The translations under genes were made by a program, and so were the position numbers. Shown piece after piece: positions 18,481 through 28,754 of a DNA stretch of 52,530 bases; position 1 is the stretch's first letter; each line of letters starts with the position of its first letter. The notes under the pieces were generated by a model, which was not told where the DNA came from, did not search any database, and saw only the letters and a list, made by a program, of their open reading frames with translations. This DNA comes from Chitinophagaceae bacterium (GTDB lineage: Bacteria > Bacteroidota > Bacteroidia > Chitinophagales > Chitinophagaceae): contig JADJYK010000020.1 in NCBI GenBank assembly GCA_016719815.1, forward strand, positions 1 through 52,530, read 5' to 3'.

Positions 18481-19860
18481 ATGAACAAGCTATCCGGATG
18501 GGAAGATACTATCGTTGCTTTGGCTACACCACAAGGAATTGGAGCAATTGGAGTGGTTAGGTTAAGTGGTGGTAAATCAGTTTCAATAATAAATTCCCTT
18601 TTTCCTGCAAAGGATCTATCAGCTCAGCAATCACATACTCTTCATATTGGGTTTATTAAGGAGGAAGATAAAATATTAGATGAAGTTGTCGTATCTATTT
18701 TTAAAGGCCCTAAATCCTATACAGGTGAGGATGTAATAGAAATCAGTTGTCATGGTTCTCCTTTTATACAGCAGGAAGTAATTAAGGCCTGTATAAAGAA
18801 AGGGGCAAGGCTTGCTAAGCCCGGGGAATTTACGCAAAGGGCATTTTTAAATGCAAAGCTGGATCTGACCCAGGCAGAAGCGGTTGCAGACCTGATTGCG
18901 TCCAACACAGCCTCTTCGCAGAAAGCGGCATTACATACCATGCGGGGAGGATTTTCCCAACATCTGAAGGAGTTGCGTGAAAGGCTAATACGGTTCTCGG
19001 CATTAATTGAATTGGAACTGGACTTTGCACAGGAGGATGTGGAGTTTGCCGACCGGAAACAGTTTTTTGGTTTATTAAATGAGTTGGAAACCTCAATCAA
19101 TCAGTTATTGCAATCTTTTTCGTTAGGTAATGTAATTAAGAATGGAGTAAGTGTGGCAATAATAGGAAAACCCAATGCAGGGAAATCAACATTATTGAAC
19201 AGTTTGCTGAATGAAAACAGGGCGATTGTGAGTGAGATTCCCGGGACTACCAGAGATACAATTGAGGAAATAATAAATATTGACGGGATATTATTCAGGT
19301 TGATTGACACAGCGGGAATAAGACAGCACACCGCTGATGTGATTGAAACTGCGGGGATGGAACGTAGTCTTGAAAAAATGAAACAGGCCGGCCTCGTGTT
19401 GTATTTATTTGACGTGAAGGAAAACAAACCAGATGTTGAATCACAAATACTAGCGTTTAAAAAATTTGCCGAAAATATAATTGCAGTAGCCAATAAAACT
19501 GACTTGGCTGAAATTGGAGAAGCAAGAAGCAGGTTTGCAGGCATTAATGGAGTGATTTTTATTTCAGCAAAAAAAAATCACCATATTGAACTGCTAAAAG
19601 AAAAAATGGTAGAGACCGTTTTGCAGGGGAAGGTGCATAATGAAGAAACTATTATTACCAATGCAAGGCATTTTCATGCATTAAAAGAAGTCTCAAGATC
19701 ATTGTCCGAAATTAGAATTGGCCTGGAAAAAAACCTGCCTGGCGATTTGTTAGCACTTGATATTCGCCGGTGCCTGCACTACCTTGGTGAAATAACCGGT
19801 GAGATTACCAATGAAGATCAGTTAGATTATATCTTTTCTAAGTTTTGTATCGGAAAGTAA
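18481..19860 (+). CDS. mnmE: tRNA uridine-5-carboxymethylaminomethyl(34) synthesis GTPase
   Basis: With MnmG it modifies the wobble uridine of several tRNAs, using a folate-bound carbon. It has 459 residues, full length. The N-terminal folate-binding domain begins DTIVALATPQGIGAIGVVRL; the inserted G domain shows GKPNAGKS (P-loop), PGTTRDTIEE, DTAGIRQHTADVIE and NKTDL; and the protein ends with the diagnostic FCIGK, whose cysteine is conserved. Preceded by its own promoter element and the tonB terminator. Confidence 0.97.
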   Translation: MNKLSGWEDTIVALATPQGIGAIGVVRLSGGKSVSIINSLFPAKDLSAQQSHTLHIGFIKEEDKILDEVVVSIFKGPKSYTGEDVIEISCHGSPFIQQEVIKACIKKGARLAKPGEFTQRAFLNAKLDLTQAEAVADLIASNTASSQKAALHTMRGGFSQHLKELRERLIRFSALIELELDFAQEDVEFADRKQFFGLLNELETSINQLLQSFSLGNVIKNGVSVAIIGKPNAGKSTLLNSLLNENRAIVSEIPGTTRDTIEEIINIDGILFRLIDTAGIRQHTADVIETAGMERSLEKMKQAGLVLYLFDVKENKPDVESQILAFKKFAENIIAVANKTDLAEIGEARSRFAGINGVIFISAKKNHHIELLKEKMVETVLQGKVHNEETIITNARHFHALKEVSRSLSEIRIGLEKNLPGDLLALDIRRCLHYLGEITGEITNEDQLDYIFSKFCIGK

Positions 19861-19899
19861 CTATAAATGAAGTATTAAAAATAAGTATAAAACAATTTT

Positions 19900-20952
19900 A
19901 TGCCAGAGAATAATATAAGAATTATCGGGAATAGTTTTGGCTCGTTGAATGGCAGGCCTGTTACTGAGTTTGTAATTACCAACAGTAATGGATTGCAGGC
20001 GGGAATAATTAATTACGGTGGAATTATTACGAAAATCATTGTGCCAGACAGAAATGGTGTTTTAGGCGATGTCGTTACGGGGTATGAAACATTCGAAGGT
20101 TTTTTACAAAGTGGTAATCCTTATTTTGGTGCTATAATTGGACGATGTGCCAACAGAATGGCAAAGGGTAAATTTTTGCTTAATGGTAAGGAGTATCAAC
20201 TTTCTAAAAATGCCGGCAATAACAGCTTACACGGAGGTATTAAAGGTTTTGACAAAGTTATTTGGGAATCGGAGGTTATTCCTGGCAAAGGAGTGAGGCT
20301 CTCATATCTTAGCAAAGATGGAGAGGAAGGCTATCCGGGTAATTTAAATGTTGCGGTGGTGTTTTCTCTTACGGATCAAAATGAGTTTTGTCTTGAATAT
20401 TCAGCTACAACAGATAAAGCTACACCGGTTAACCTTACAAGTCATCCTTATTTCAATCTTTCTGCGTGGAAAAATGCCAAAATACTATCTCATCAGTTAC
20501 AAATAAAGGCAACTCACTTTACGGTTACAGATGATTCTTTGGTTCCAACCGGTGAGTTGAGATCTGTTGCTGGCGGCCCTCTTGATTTTACAGTTGAAAA
20601 ACCTATTGGAAGGGATATCGCAATGCTGAATGGAGGGTATGATAATAACTATGTGCTGGATAAAACCGGTGAAGGCCTTGAGTTGGCTGCTATAGTAACC
20701 GATCAGGAAACCGGTAGAAAAATGGAAGTACTTACTACAGAGCCGGGCTTACAATTATATACGACTAACTCCATTGATGAAGACCTTCTTTACACAAAAG
20801 GAGCAGTAAAATATGAAAAACATTGTGCTTTCTGTTTAGAAGCACAGCATTATCCTGACAGCCCAAATCAGGCTTCATTTCCAACGACCATTTTAAATCC
20901 CGGAGAAGTTTACAGGCAAACAACTAGTTACAAGTTCTCGGTTGTCAGTTAA
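19900..20952 (+). CDS. galM: Aldose 1-epimerase (galactose mutarotase)
   Basis: Interconverts alpha and beta anomers of galactose or glucose. It has 350 residues. Family features are GRCANRMAKGKF, NNSLHGGIKGFDK with a substrate-binding histidine, NLTSHPYFNLS with the catalytic histidine, and CLEAQHYPDSPNQ with the catalytic glutamate. There is no signal peptide, so it should be cytoplasmic. It lies 39 bases after mnmE, with no promoter visible between, so cotranscription is likely. Converges on the FAD/Fe-S gene that ends at 20977. Confidence 0.94.
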   Translation: MPENNIRIIGNSFGSLNGRPVTEFVITNSNGLQAGIINYGGIITKIIVPDRNGVLGDVVTGYETFEGFLQSGNPYFGAIIGRCANRMAKGKFLLNGKEYQLSKNAGNNSLHGGIKGFDKVIWESEVIPGKGVRLSYLSKDGEEGYPGNLNVAVVFSLTDQNEFCLEYSATTDKATPVNLTSHPYFNLSAWKNAKILSHQLQIKATHFTVTDDSLVPTGELRSVAGGPLDFTVEKPIGRDIAMLNGGYDNNYVLDKTGEGLELAAIVTDQETGRKMEVLTTEPGLQLYTTNSIDEDLLYTKGAVKYEKHCAFCLEAQHYPDSPNQASFPTTILNPGEVYRQTTSYKFSVVS

Positions 20953-20976
20953 TAATACAAGCGGTAGTCGATTATA

Positions 20977-23891
20977 TTATTTTATCAAGGCATCCCAAAG
21001 CACTTCAACGGGATGCTTTGCTTTTTACCAGTGCCATCTTTTATCTGGTGCCGGCAACTGGTTCCGGGGGCAGCAATAATTACCTCTTCTCCCGCATCTC
21101 TTACCGCTGGGAATAACACCATTTCTCCAATCTTCATTGATAAGTCGTAGTGCTCTTTTTCGTAGCCAAAAGAACCTGCCATGCCACAGCATCCGGAAGG
21201 AATCGTTTCTACAGAATAGTTTTCGGAAAGACAACATTTGAACTGTAGATTCCGTGCCGGTTAATGATTTTTGCTGGCAATGCCCGTGCAGTTTAATATG
21301 TTTTCTTTCCCTGGTGAATAATTCTTTTGGCAACTTACCCTTTTTGATTTCTGTTGCTATAAACTCTTCTATAGTAAACGAATTGGCAGCGAGGTATTTT
21401 GCTTTTTCTAGCAGCTTATCATCTGCAAGGTCGGGGTACTCATCTCGGAATGTAAAAATTGCTGAAGGCTCAATCCCCACTAATGGAGTTTCTGCTGTGA
21501 TAAAAGGGGAAAGCATCGCTATGTTTCTTTCCGCAATGGATTTGGCTTTTCGTATCAGCCCCTTAGATAGCCAGGTGCGGCCGCTTTCAATATGTTCCGG
21601 AATGATAATTTCGTAACCTAGCCTTTCCAATAAACTGATTGCTTTTATTCCTGTTTCAGTATCATTGTAATTAGTAAATTCATCACAGAAGAGATAAACT
21701 ATTGGTTTTTTTGATTGAAGATTATTGTTTTTTGTTTTTCTATACCATTTTCTTAATGTGGTTTTGTAAAGTTCCGGCATAGATCTTTTTACGGCAAATC
21801 CTGAAAGTCGCTTAATAAATGTGCCTGTTAAACTGTTTTTAACTGCAAAATTGTAAAGAGATGGCATCAGCGCACCCAGCCTGGCCGATTTTGTAAAGTT
21901 GGCAATTAATTTTGCCCGGAAAGGAACTCCATTTGCATCATAATAATGTTGCAGAAATTCAGCTTTTAGCTTTGCAACATCCACATTGCTGGGACATTCG
22001 GACTTACACCCTTTACAACTAAGGCAAAGTTCCATAACCTCGTAAATCTCATTATGGTCAAACCTGTTAATCTTTTCTGAGTTTGTCAGAAATTCTCTTA
22101 GGATATTCGCCCTGGCTCTTGTCGTATCTTTCTCATTTCTTGTTGCCATAAAAGAGGGGCACATGGTGCCGCCAGCAAGATGCGTTTTGCGGCAATCACC
22201 GCTGCCATTGCACTGCTCGGCATGCTGCAATATATCCTGGTTGTAAAACCTAAAGATGGTTTTGAATACAGGTGTCTGCTGTCCGGGTTTATACCGCAGC
22301 ATCGTATTCATCGGCGGGGTGTCGACTATCTTATTTGGATTAAAAATGTTCCCCGGGTCCCAGGTTTGCTTTATTTGTTTCAGCAGAGTGTAGTTTTTTT
22401 CACCAATCATTTGCCTGATAAACTTACCACGCAGTCTGCCGTCGCCATGTTCACCACTAAGAGAGCCATTATACTTCTTTACTAAAGCTGAAATTTCTTC
22501 TGCGATAGATCTGAAGAGGCGATTGCCTTCTTCTGTTTTCAAATTTATAATAGGACGTAAGTGCAGTTCCCCTGATCCCGCATGCGCATAATGCACAGAA
22601 TAAAGGTTGTATTTATTCAGAATTACATTAAACTCTCTGATATACTCAGGTAAATCATTTACATCAACAGCAGTATCTTCAATTACAGCAACAGCTTTTT
22701 CATCACCCGGCATGTTGCCAAGCAATCCAAGACCGGCTTTTCTTAATGACCATATTTTTTTGTGTCCTTGCCAAATAAAACGGGATAATGATAGCCTAAT
22801 TTGGCAGCTCTCATATCTGCTTCTATGTTGTTACAAACTTGTTGTACCTCCTCTCTTGTTTCTCTTGAAATTTCAACGACCAAAATTGCTCCGGGATCAC
22901 CCTGCACAAAAAATCTGTTGCGGGATTGTTCTTTGTTTTCTTTTGTACATTCAAGAATGTAATGGTCAATAAGTTCACAAGCACTTGGGTTATATCTTAA
23001 GGCAATAAGATTTGCCCTGAGCGATTCATCTATCGTATTAAAATGTACACACAGTAATCCCACTTCTTCTGGTGGAAGCGGTACAACATTCAATTTGATT
23101 TCTGTAAGAAAGGCAAGAGTTCCTTCCGAGCCGGCAATCAGTTTGCAAAAATTAAAGTCCACTGCTCCTGCAGAAAATGGGGCTGATTCCAGAAGCAGAT
23201 CAACAGCATAACCTGTATTTCTGCGTTCAATTGTTTTCTTTGGAAATTCTTTTCTGATTTCAACCTGGTTTTCATAGTTACTTAAAATACTTCTGACAGA
23301 ACGATAGATATCAGATTCAAGTGATGAGCCCTCACATTTATTGTGAAATTCCTCTATATCCAGTGCTTTGAACTCGGCGTCTGACCCATCGCTGAGGATT
23401 GCTTTTACCTCCAGTAAATGCTCTCTCACACTCTGGTACACAACTGAATTAGAACCGCAGGAATTATTGCCAACCATACCGCCAATCATAGCTCTGTTTG
23501 CGGTAGATGTTTCGGGGCCAAAGAAAAGGCCATGCGGTTTCAGAAACATATTCAGTTCATCACGAATAACACCGGGCTGCACCCGTACCCATTTTTCTTC
23601 TTTATTAAGCTCAATTATCTGTGTGAAGTTTTTTGAAACATCAACGACTATTCCGTTCCCCACTACTTGTCCTGCCAATGATGTTCCTGCAGTTCGGGGA
23701 ATGAGGGATGTGTTTTCTTTACTTGCAAATGCAATTATTTTTTTTATATCAGCAATGGATTTTGGAACGCACACTGCAAGTGGTACTTCACGATATACAG
23801 ATGCGTCAGTGGCATATAATGTTCTGATTGTGTTGTCAAGAAAAAAATCTCCCTCGAGTGTTGCGGCTAATTGCTGTAGTTTTTCCTTCAT
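20977..23891 (-). CDS. FAD-linked oxidase / Fe-S protein, D-lactate dehydrogenase type, frameshifted
   Basis: A single-chain fusion of a GlcD-like FAD subunit and a GlcF-like Fe-S subunit, about 970 residues, likely oxidising D-lactate or another 2-hydroxyacid and feeding the quinone pool. FAD_binding_4 motifs: PRTAGTSLAGQVVGNG and GMVGNNSCGSNS. FAD-oxidase C part: HYAHAGSGELHLRPI and SGEHGDGRLRGKFI. Iron-sulfur ligands: CNGSGDC with GGTMCPSF, and CLSCKGCKSECP. C-terminal CCG domains: LHGHCQQKS and GCCGMAGSFGYEKEH. Frame breaks lie near 22745, 21225 and 21020, the first in an A-run. The start at 23891 (MKEKLQQLAATLEG) is preferred because a TAACTTTG box lies just upstream. Exact substrate unknown. 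Confidence 0.9.
20990..21026 (+). terminator. Probable terminator of galM, inside the convergent gene
   Basis: GCATCCC (20990-20996) pairs with GGGATGC (21010-21016) over a 13-base loop, followed by TTTGCTTTTT (21017-21026). It lies 38 bases after the galM stop and within the last codons of the convergent oxidoreductase gene. The stem is GC-rich but short. Confidence 0.45.
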
Positions 23892-23939
23892 TTTGGTGGC
23901 ATTTGCACACTCAAAATTACTTGCTTTCTGTTTTGGCGG

Positions 23940-23947
23940 CAAAGTTA
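23940..23947 (-). promoter_or_regulatory. Promoter -7 box of the FAD/Fe-S oxidoreductase gene
   Basis: On the - strand the sequence reads TAACTTTG, an exact TAnnTTTG match. Transcription would begin near 23934, downstream of a possible TTG start at 23942 and 43 bases before the ATG at 23891, which decides the start in favour of 23891. Confidence 0.5.
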
Positions 23948-24001
23948 GTTTTGCTTAACGAATGTTAGTGAAATTCAGCTCAGAGAATATGGTATAAAAA
24001 A

Positions 24002-25111
24002 TTATTCAGGCTTACGGGAGTAGTATTCTTTTCTTCTGAAAATCAATGTACGGTTTTTAAATATATAAACTGAGAATACCATCAGCGCAAAAAGAATTAT
24101 AAGTGTCAGTTCCTGTTTTGTGTTTTTTAGCCAGATGGCATTTAGTAATATAAATGCATGTAGAATACTAATCACTTTTGCAGCGAATGCATGACTAAAA
24201 CCTTGGTTTGTAAGCAAATGGTGTATGTGTGTTTTATCCGGGCTGAAGGGTGATTTTCCTTTCCACATTCTTACTCCGAATACTCTTAAAGTATCAAATA
24301 CCGGAATTAAAACAATACTTAGCACAAATACTGGTGAATAAGCAATTACAGAATTCGTAGCAGACAGGTTAACCTGCATAAGCCTGACACATAAAATGGC
24401 AATTACAAAACCCAGAACCAACGATCCGGTATCACCCATAAATATTCTGGCAGGATTAAGATTAAAATAGAGAAATGCCAGCAACGCACCTGCAAGAGCA
24501 AAGGCGATAAGTGCCGTATTGGCATCTCCGCTAACAGTAAGAAAAATTCCCAGGGTAATAAGACTCATAAAACCCAATCCACCGGCAAGGCCATCAATAC
24601 CATCTATTAGGTTAAAGGCATTAGTAATTCCCACTAAGGTGAGTATTGTAAATGAATACTGGGCTGAAACAGGAAGTTCATAGATTGTAAACAGACCTTC
24701 TAATGATGTAATGCGGATTCCGGAAAGAGCTACCAAAGATGCAAGCCCTGTTTGTATAACAAACTTATATTTTGCTGAAATATCCTTCAGGTCATCAAAA
24801 ATGCCAAGAACCAGCAAGGCGGCAATAGAAAAAAAGAAGGTTGTTTGAATAATGTTATTAAAGAAAGGAAACCAAAGGAATAATGCGGCCATCATACCTG
24901 CTATTACAGCGATGCCACCCATTGTTGGAATAGGTGATGAATGCTCTTTCCTCGCATTGGGTTTATCATACAGCTTAAATTTCCTGATAAATGCAATAAC
25001 CGGAGGGATGCTTAAGAGCGTTACAATAAAAGCTGTAATAAAACAAAGCAATGCAAACCTGTAACTACTGGTATGCAGATTTAATTGCAGCAATTGTATT
25101 TGGTCATTCAT
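24002..25111 (-). CDS. Undecaprenyl-phosphate sugar-1-phosphate transferase, WecA/TagO (MraY) family
   Basis: Polytopic membrane enzyme that moves a sugar phosphate from a UDP-sugar to undecaprenyl phosphate, the first step of O-antigen or other surface polymer synthesis. It has 369 residues with about ten helices. Family motifs: HSSPIPTMGGIAVIAG, GIFDDLKDISAKYKFVIQ (metal-binding Asp-Asp), NAFNLIDGIDGLAGGL, FMGDTGSLVLGFV and DKTHIHHLLTNQGFSH, the cytoplasmic histidine motif of the WecA subfamily. Divergent from the glycosyltransferase at 25286, which may act in the same pathway (inference). Confidence 0.92.
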   Translation of the reverse strand: MNDQIQLLQLNLHTSSYRFALLCFITAFIVTLLSIPPVIAFIRKFKLYDKPNARKEHSSPIPTMGGIAVIAGMMAALFLWFPFFNNIIQTTFFFSIAALLVLGIFDDLKDISAKYKFVIQTGLASLVALSGIRITSLEGLFTIYELPVSAQYSFTILTLVGITNAFNLIDGIDGLAGGLGFMSLITLGIFLTVSGDANTALIAFALAGALLAFLYFNLNPARIFMGDTGSLVLGFVIAILCVRLMQVNLSATNSVIAYSPVFVLSIVLIPVFDTLRVFGVRMWKGKSPFSPDKTHIHHLLTNQGFSHAFAAKVISILHAFILLNAIWLKNTKQELTLIILFALMVFSVYIFKNRTLIFRRKEYYSRKPE

Positions 25112-25285
25112 TGGATTGGTTTTACAACTGGATGTAACACTAAAATAGATTACTTATTAATAAACAACAACTGGGTTTAATTAAAAACACTGGTTTTCTG
25201 CCCATTATGAGCAAAAAAAGAGCAATATCACGCAATGTGATTCGGGATTTCGCTAATTTAAAACCGTAATTTTCCGGGTAAATTA

Positions 25286-26461
25286 ATGAATTTGTCAGCA
25301 CAGATTTTCTGGATTAGTATCAGTATTTTGTTCTATTGCTATTTAGGCTATGGGTTACTGGTTTTCTTTCTGAATAATATTAAAGTGTTATTTACGGGTA
25401 GAAAAAGTATTGAAATAACTGAATGGCCTGCTGTATCTCTGATTATTAGTGCTTACAACGAAAATGATATACTTGAACAAAAAATCACAAACACACTATC
25501 TATCGATTACCCGACCGAAAAGTTGAAAGTAATAGTAGTGACAGATGGTTCGGGAGACGGTTCAGAAAATATTGTGAAGCAGTACGGTTCAATTCAATCT
25601 TTACATAAAGCGGAAAGAGAGGGCAAAACAGCGGCACTGAAAAGGGCTATGAAACATGTGGATACTCCTTATGTTGTGTTTAGCGACGCAAATACGATGT
25701 TAAATACAGAATGTCTCAAAAAAATTATTGCTCATTACAAAAATAAGAGAACCGGAGCTGTAGCCGGCGAAAAGAAGATTCTTCAAAACAACAATTTTTC
25801 TGCTGTAGGTGAGGCTGAAGGAATATACTGGCAGTATGAATCGTTTATGAAGAAAATGGATGCTGAACTGTACACGGTAGTTGGGGCTGCCGGAGAACTC
25901 TTCTCAATACGTACTTCATTGTATAAAGAGCCAGATGATAAAATCATTCTTGATGATTTTGTTCTCTCAATGATGGTTTGTCTGCAGGGATACAGAATAG
26001 CGTATGAACCCGGTGCTTTTGCAACGGAATCTCCTTCGGCTTCATTTGAAGAAGAGAGAAAAAGAAAAGTACGGATATCTGCCGGTGCTTACCAGTCAAT
26101 AGGATATTTAAGACAATGCCTGAATATTTTCAAATATCCGGCACTTAGCTTCCAATATATTTCCAGGAGATTATTGCGCTGGACAGCTTGTCCGTTATTG
26201 CTTGTAATAGTACTGGTCTGTAATGTTGTACTTGCCGTTAATAGTAATAACGGTTTATATCAATCTCTGTTACTGACACAGTTAATTTTTTACCTTTTTG
26301 CTTTTGCCGGTTGGTTATTTGCCCTTGCCGGTAAGAGGGCTGGTTTATTTACAATTCCGTTTTATTTCGTTTTTATGCATTACTGCCTTGTTAGCGGGTT
26401 TGTTAAGTTTGTTAGAGGAAAACATTCTGTTTTATGGGAAAAATCAACAAGGATAAGATAA
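25286..26461 (+). CDS. Membrane-associated family 2 glycosyltransferase
   Basis: 391 residues. One N-terminal helix (ISISILFYCYLGYGLLVFFL), a GT-A catalytic domain with VSLIISAYNENDILEQKI, VVTDGSGDGSENIV, the FSDANTML metal-binding segment and LDDFVLSMMVCLQGYRIAYE, then three C-terminal helices. This is the layout of processive or lipid-acceptor glycosyltransferases of the polysaccharide-export type. Acceptor unknown. The 174-base divergent gap to the WecA-like gene holds a small inverted repeat, ATCAC (25227-25231) and GTGAT (25237-25241), and a near promoter match, TAATTTTC, at 25267-25274. Confidence 0.9.
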   Translation: MNLSAQIFWISISILFYCYLGYGLLVFFLNNIKVLFTGRKSIEITEWPAVSLIISAYNENDILEQKITNTLSIDYPTEKLKVIVVTDGSGDGSENIVKQYGSIQSLHKAEREGKTAALKRAMKHVDTPYVVFSDANTMLNTECLKKIIAHYKNKRTGAVAGEKKILQNNNFSAVGEAEGIYWQYESFMKKMDAELYTVVGAAGELFSIRTSLYKEPDDKIILDDFVLSMMVCLQGYRIAYEPGAFATESPSASFEEERKRKVRISAGAYQSIGYLRQCLNIFKYPALSFQYISRRLLRWTACPLLLVIVLVCNVVLAVNSNNGLYQSLLLTQLIFYLFAFAGWLFALAGKRAGLFTIPFYFVFMHYCLVSGFVKFVRGKHSVLWEKSTRIR

Positions 26462-26519
26462 GTTGTTCTGCTTTAACAGGCATTGCTGATTTATACTATG
26501 CCAGTTGATAATTGAAACT

Positions 26520-26527
26520 TATTTTTG
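26520..26527 (+). promoter_or_regulatory. Candidate -7 box overlapping the nominal recG start
   Basis: TATTTTTG matches TAnnTTTG exactly. It overlaps the TTG at 26525 that opens the recG frame; if it is the promoter, transcription starts near 26533 and that TTG cannot be the start codon. Confidence 0.4.
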
Positions 26528-28648
26528 AAAAAATTTATCTCTGCACTTGCTCACATATTATCCAGTCCGATCGAGTACCTGAAGGGGGTAGGGCCGCTGC
26601 GTGCCGATTTGCTGAAGAAAGAATTGGGCATTTTTACTTTTGCAGATATGCTTGATCATTTTCCTTACAGGCATATTGACAGAACAAAACTGAATACAGT
26701 TGCAGAAATATCACCCGCAACAGATTTCGTTCAGGTGGCTGGCGTCTTGCAAGGTTTTGATATTGTAGGCCAGCGACAGGGGAAGAGGCTGGTGGCCCAA
26801 CTAAGAGATAAAACCGGAACCATTGAACTAACATGGTTTCAGGGACTTTCATGGGTACAAAAGCAACTTGAGGTTGGACAGTCGTATCTGGCTTTTGGAA
26901 AAATAACATTCTACAATGGATTCCCTCAGATTGTACATCCTGATTTTGAAGTGCTTTCTCCTGAAAAACCATTGGAAAAAAGTTTCCTGGAACCTGTTTA
27001 TTCCACCACTGAAAAGCTAAAATCTAAAGGTCTTGGTGCGAGGCAAATTGCAAAGCTTACATTTCAGTTGCTTTCAATGCTGAAAGAAAAGGATATTATC
27101 GAGAACCTGCCGGATTCTGTTTGCAAGCATATGGATCTTGTAGGTCGCTTCAAAGCATATAACCAGGTGCATTTTCCTCAAAACAGTAACGAATATGAGC
27201 GTTCAGTTAAGCGGCTGAAGTTTGAAGAATTGTTTGTAGCACAGGTGCGGATGAATTTATTACGCAGCAGCAGGCATCGCTTTTCGAAAGGGGTATTATT
27301 CGAGAAAGTAGGTAATTTATTTAATGAGTTTTATGTAAAACACCTGCCGTTTGAACTTACTAATGCACAGAAAAGGGTTATAAAAGAAATCAGAACAGAT
27401 ACTGCCCGAGGCCGGCAAATGAACCGGCTGTTGCAGGGCGATGTGGGAAGTGGCAAAACAATAGTTGCAGTTTTAATAATGTTACTGGCTGCAGATAACG
27501 GATTTCAGTCTTGTCTGATGGCACCAACAGAAATTCTGGCCCGCCAGCACTATCAAACAATAGCAGGACTGCTTGAAAAAATGAATATACCTGTACGGCT
27601 TCTAACCGGATCAACAAAGACAGCCGAACGGAAGAAAATATTTAATGAACTGCAGGAGGGTACATTGAACATACTTATTGGCACCCACGCCGTAATTGAA
27701 GATGTGGTTGAATTCAGAAATCTGGGATTGGTTATTATCGATGAACAACACCGGTTTGGTGTCGCACAAAGAGCTAAAATGTGGAAGAAGGCAAACATTC
27801 CCCCGCATATTCTGGTAATGACGGCAACGCCTATTCCCCGCACATTGGCAATGACTGCCTATGGAGATTTAGATTATAGTGTTATTGATGAAATGCCTCC
27901 AGGCCGGCAACCCATTACTACAGTTCACCGTTATGAAAGTCAGCGTAGTAAAGTGATGGACTTTATCAGGACTGAAATTGCCAACGGAAGACAGATATAT
28001 ATAATTTTTCCTTTAATAGAAGAAAGCGCCAAACTCGATTACGAAAACCTGATGAAAGGTTATGAAAACACAAAAGCCTATTTTCCCGAGCCAAAATACT
28101 GGATAAGCATGGTGCATGGACGACAACCAGCTGAGCAAAAAGAAATGAATATGAAAAGATTTGTGGAGCATGACACACAAATAATGGTATCTACAACCGT
28201 TATTGAAGTCGGAGTAAATGTGCCAAATGCTTCTGTTATGATTATAGAAAGTGCTGAAAAGTTTGGGCTTTCTCAGCTACACCAATTACGGGGCAGGGTA
28301 GGCAGAGGAGCTGAGAAAAGCTATTGTATATTATTGACCGGTTCCAAATTAGGTAAAGATGCCTTTGAACGCATCAATATTATGACACAGACAAATAATG
28401 GCTTTGAAATTGCCGAAAAGGATCTAGAAATACGGGGTCCGGGAGAAATTGAGGGAACCAGGCAAAGCGGAGCATTAAACTTTAAGCTGGCAAGCATTGT
28501 CCAAGACAAGGGATTGCTGGATGCTGCAAAAAATATTGCTGCTGATTTGATTGAAAAAGACCCGGACCTTACTTCGGCAGAGAATTTGCAGCTAAAATCA
28601 TTCCTCCATTACCGCAAAGGAGCAGTAATGTGGAGTAAGATTTCATAG
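26525..28648 (+). CDS. recG: ATP-dependent DNA helicase RecG
   Basis: Rescues stalled replication forks and processes Holliday junctions. About 700 residues. N-terminal wedge/OB domain with SSPIEYLKGVGPLRADLLKK; helicase motifs: GDVGSGKTIVAVLI (Walker A), IIDEQHRFGVAQRAKMW (motif II), MTATPIPRTLAMTAYG (III), VSTTVIEVGVNVPNASVMII (V) and QLHQLRGRVGRG (VI). The start is uncertain: no ATG precedes ILSSPIEYL, and the TTG at 26525 sits in a promoter-like box. A missing G at 26549 would allow a TTG start giving MAHILSSPIEYL. Confidence 0.95.
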   Translation: MKKFISALAHILSSPIEYLKGVGPLRADLLKKELGIFTFADMLDHFPYRHIDRTKLNTVAEISPATDFVQVAGVLQGFDIVGQRQGKRLVAQLRDKTGTIELTWFQGLSWVQKQLEVGQSYLAFGKITFYNGFPQIVHPDFEVLSPEKPLEKSFLEPVYSTTEKLKSKGLGARQIAKLTFQLLSMLKEKDIIENLPDSVCKHMDLVGRFKAYNQVHFPQNSNEYERSVKRLKFEELFVAQVRMNLLRSSRHRFSKGVLFEKVGNLFNEFYVKHLPFELTNAQKRVIKEIRTDTARGRQMNRLLQGDVGSGKTIVAVLIMLLAADNGFQSCLMAPTEILARQHYQTIAGLLEKMNIPVRLLTGSTKTAERKKIFNELQEGTLNILIGTHAVIEDVVEFRNLGLVIIDEQHRFGVAQRAKMWKKANIPPHILVMTATPIPRTLAMTAYGDLDYSVIDEMPPGRQPITTVHRYESQRSKVMDFIRTEIANGRQIYIIFPLIEESAKLDYENLMKGYENTKAYFPEPKYWISMVHGRQPAEQKEMNMKRFVEHDTQIMVSTTVIEVGVNVPNASVMIIESAEKFGLSQLHQLRGRVGRGAEKSYCILLTGSKLGKDAFERINIMTQTNNGFEIAEKDLEIRGPGEIEGTRQSGALNFKLASIVQDKGLLDAAKNIAADLIEKDPDLTSAENLQLKSFLHYRKGAVMWSKIS

Positions 28649-28754
28649 TTTTTTGCTTTCGGAAAAGGGAAAATTACCTGTATAAGACAATTCTTAACAG
28701 TTGTTTTCAAACCTTATAACCATAAATTGGTTAATTTAAAGTATCGGATTTTTT

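Noticed and set aside
25227..25241. Operator ATCAC-GCAAT-GTGAT between the WecA-like and glycosyltransferase genes
   Set aside because: Five-base arms are too short to call a regulatory site without a regulator or further copies.
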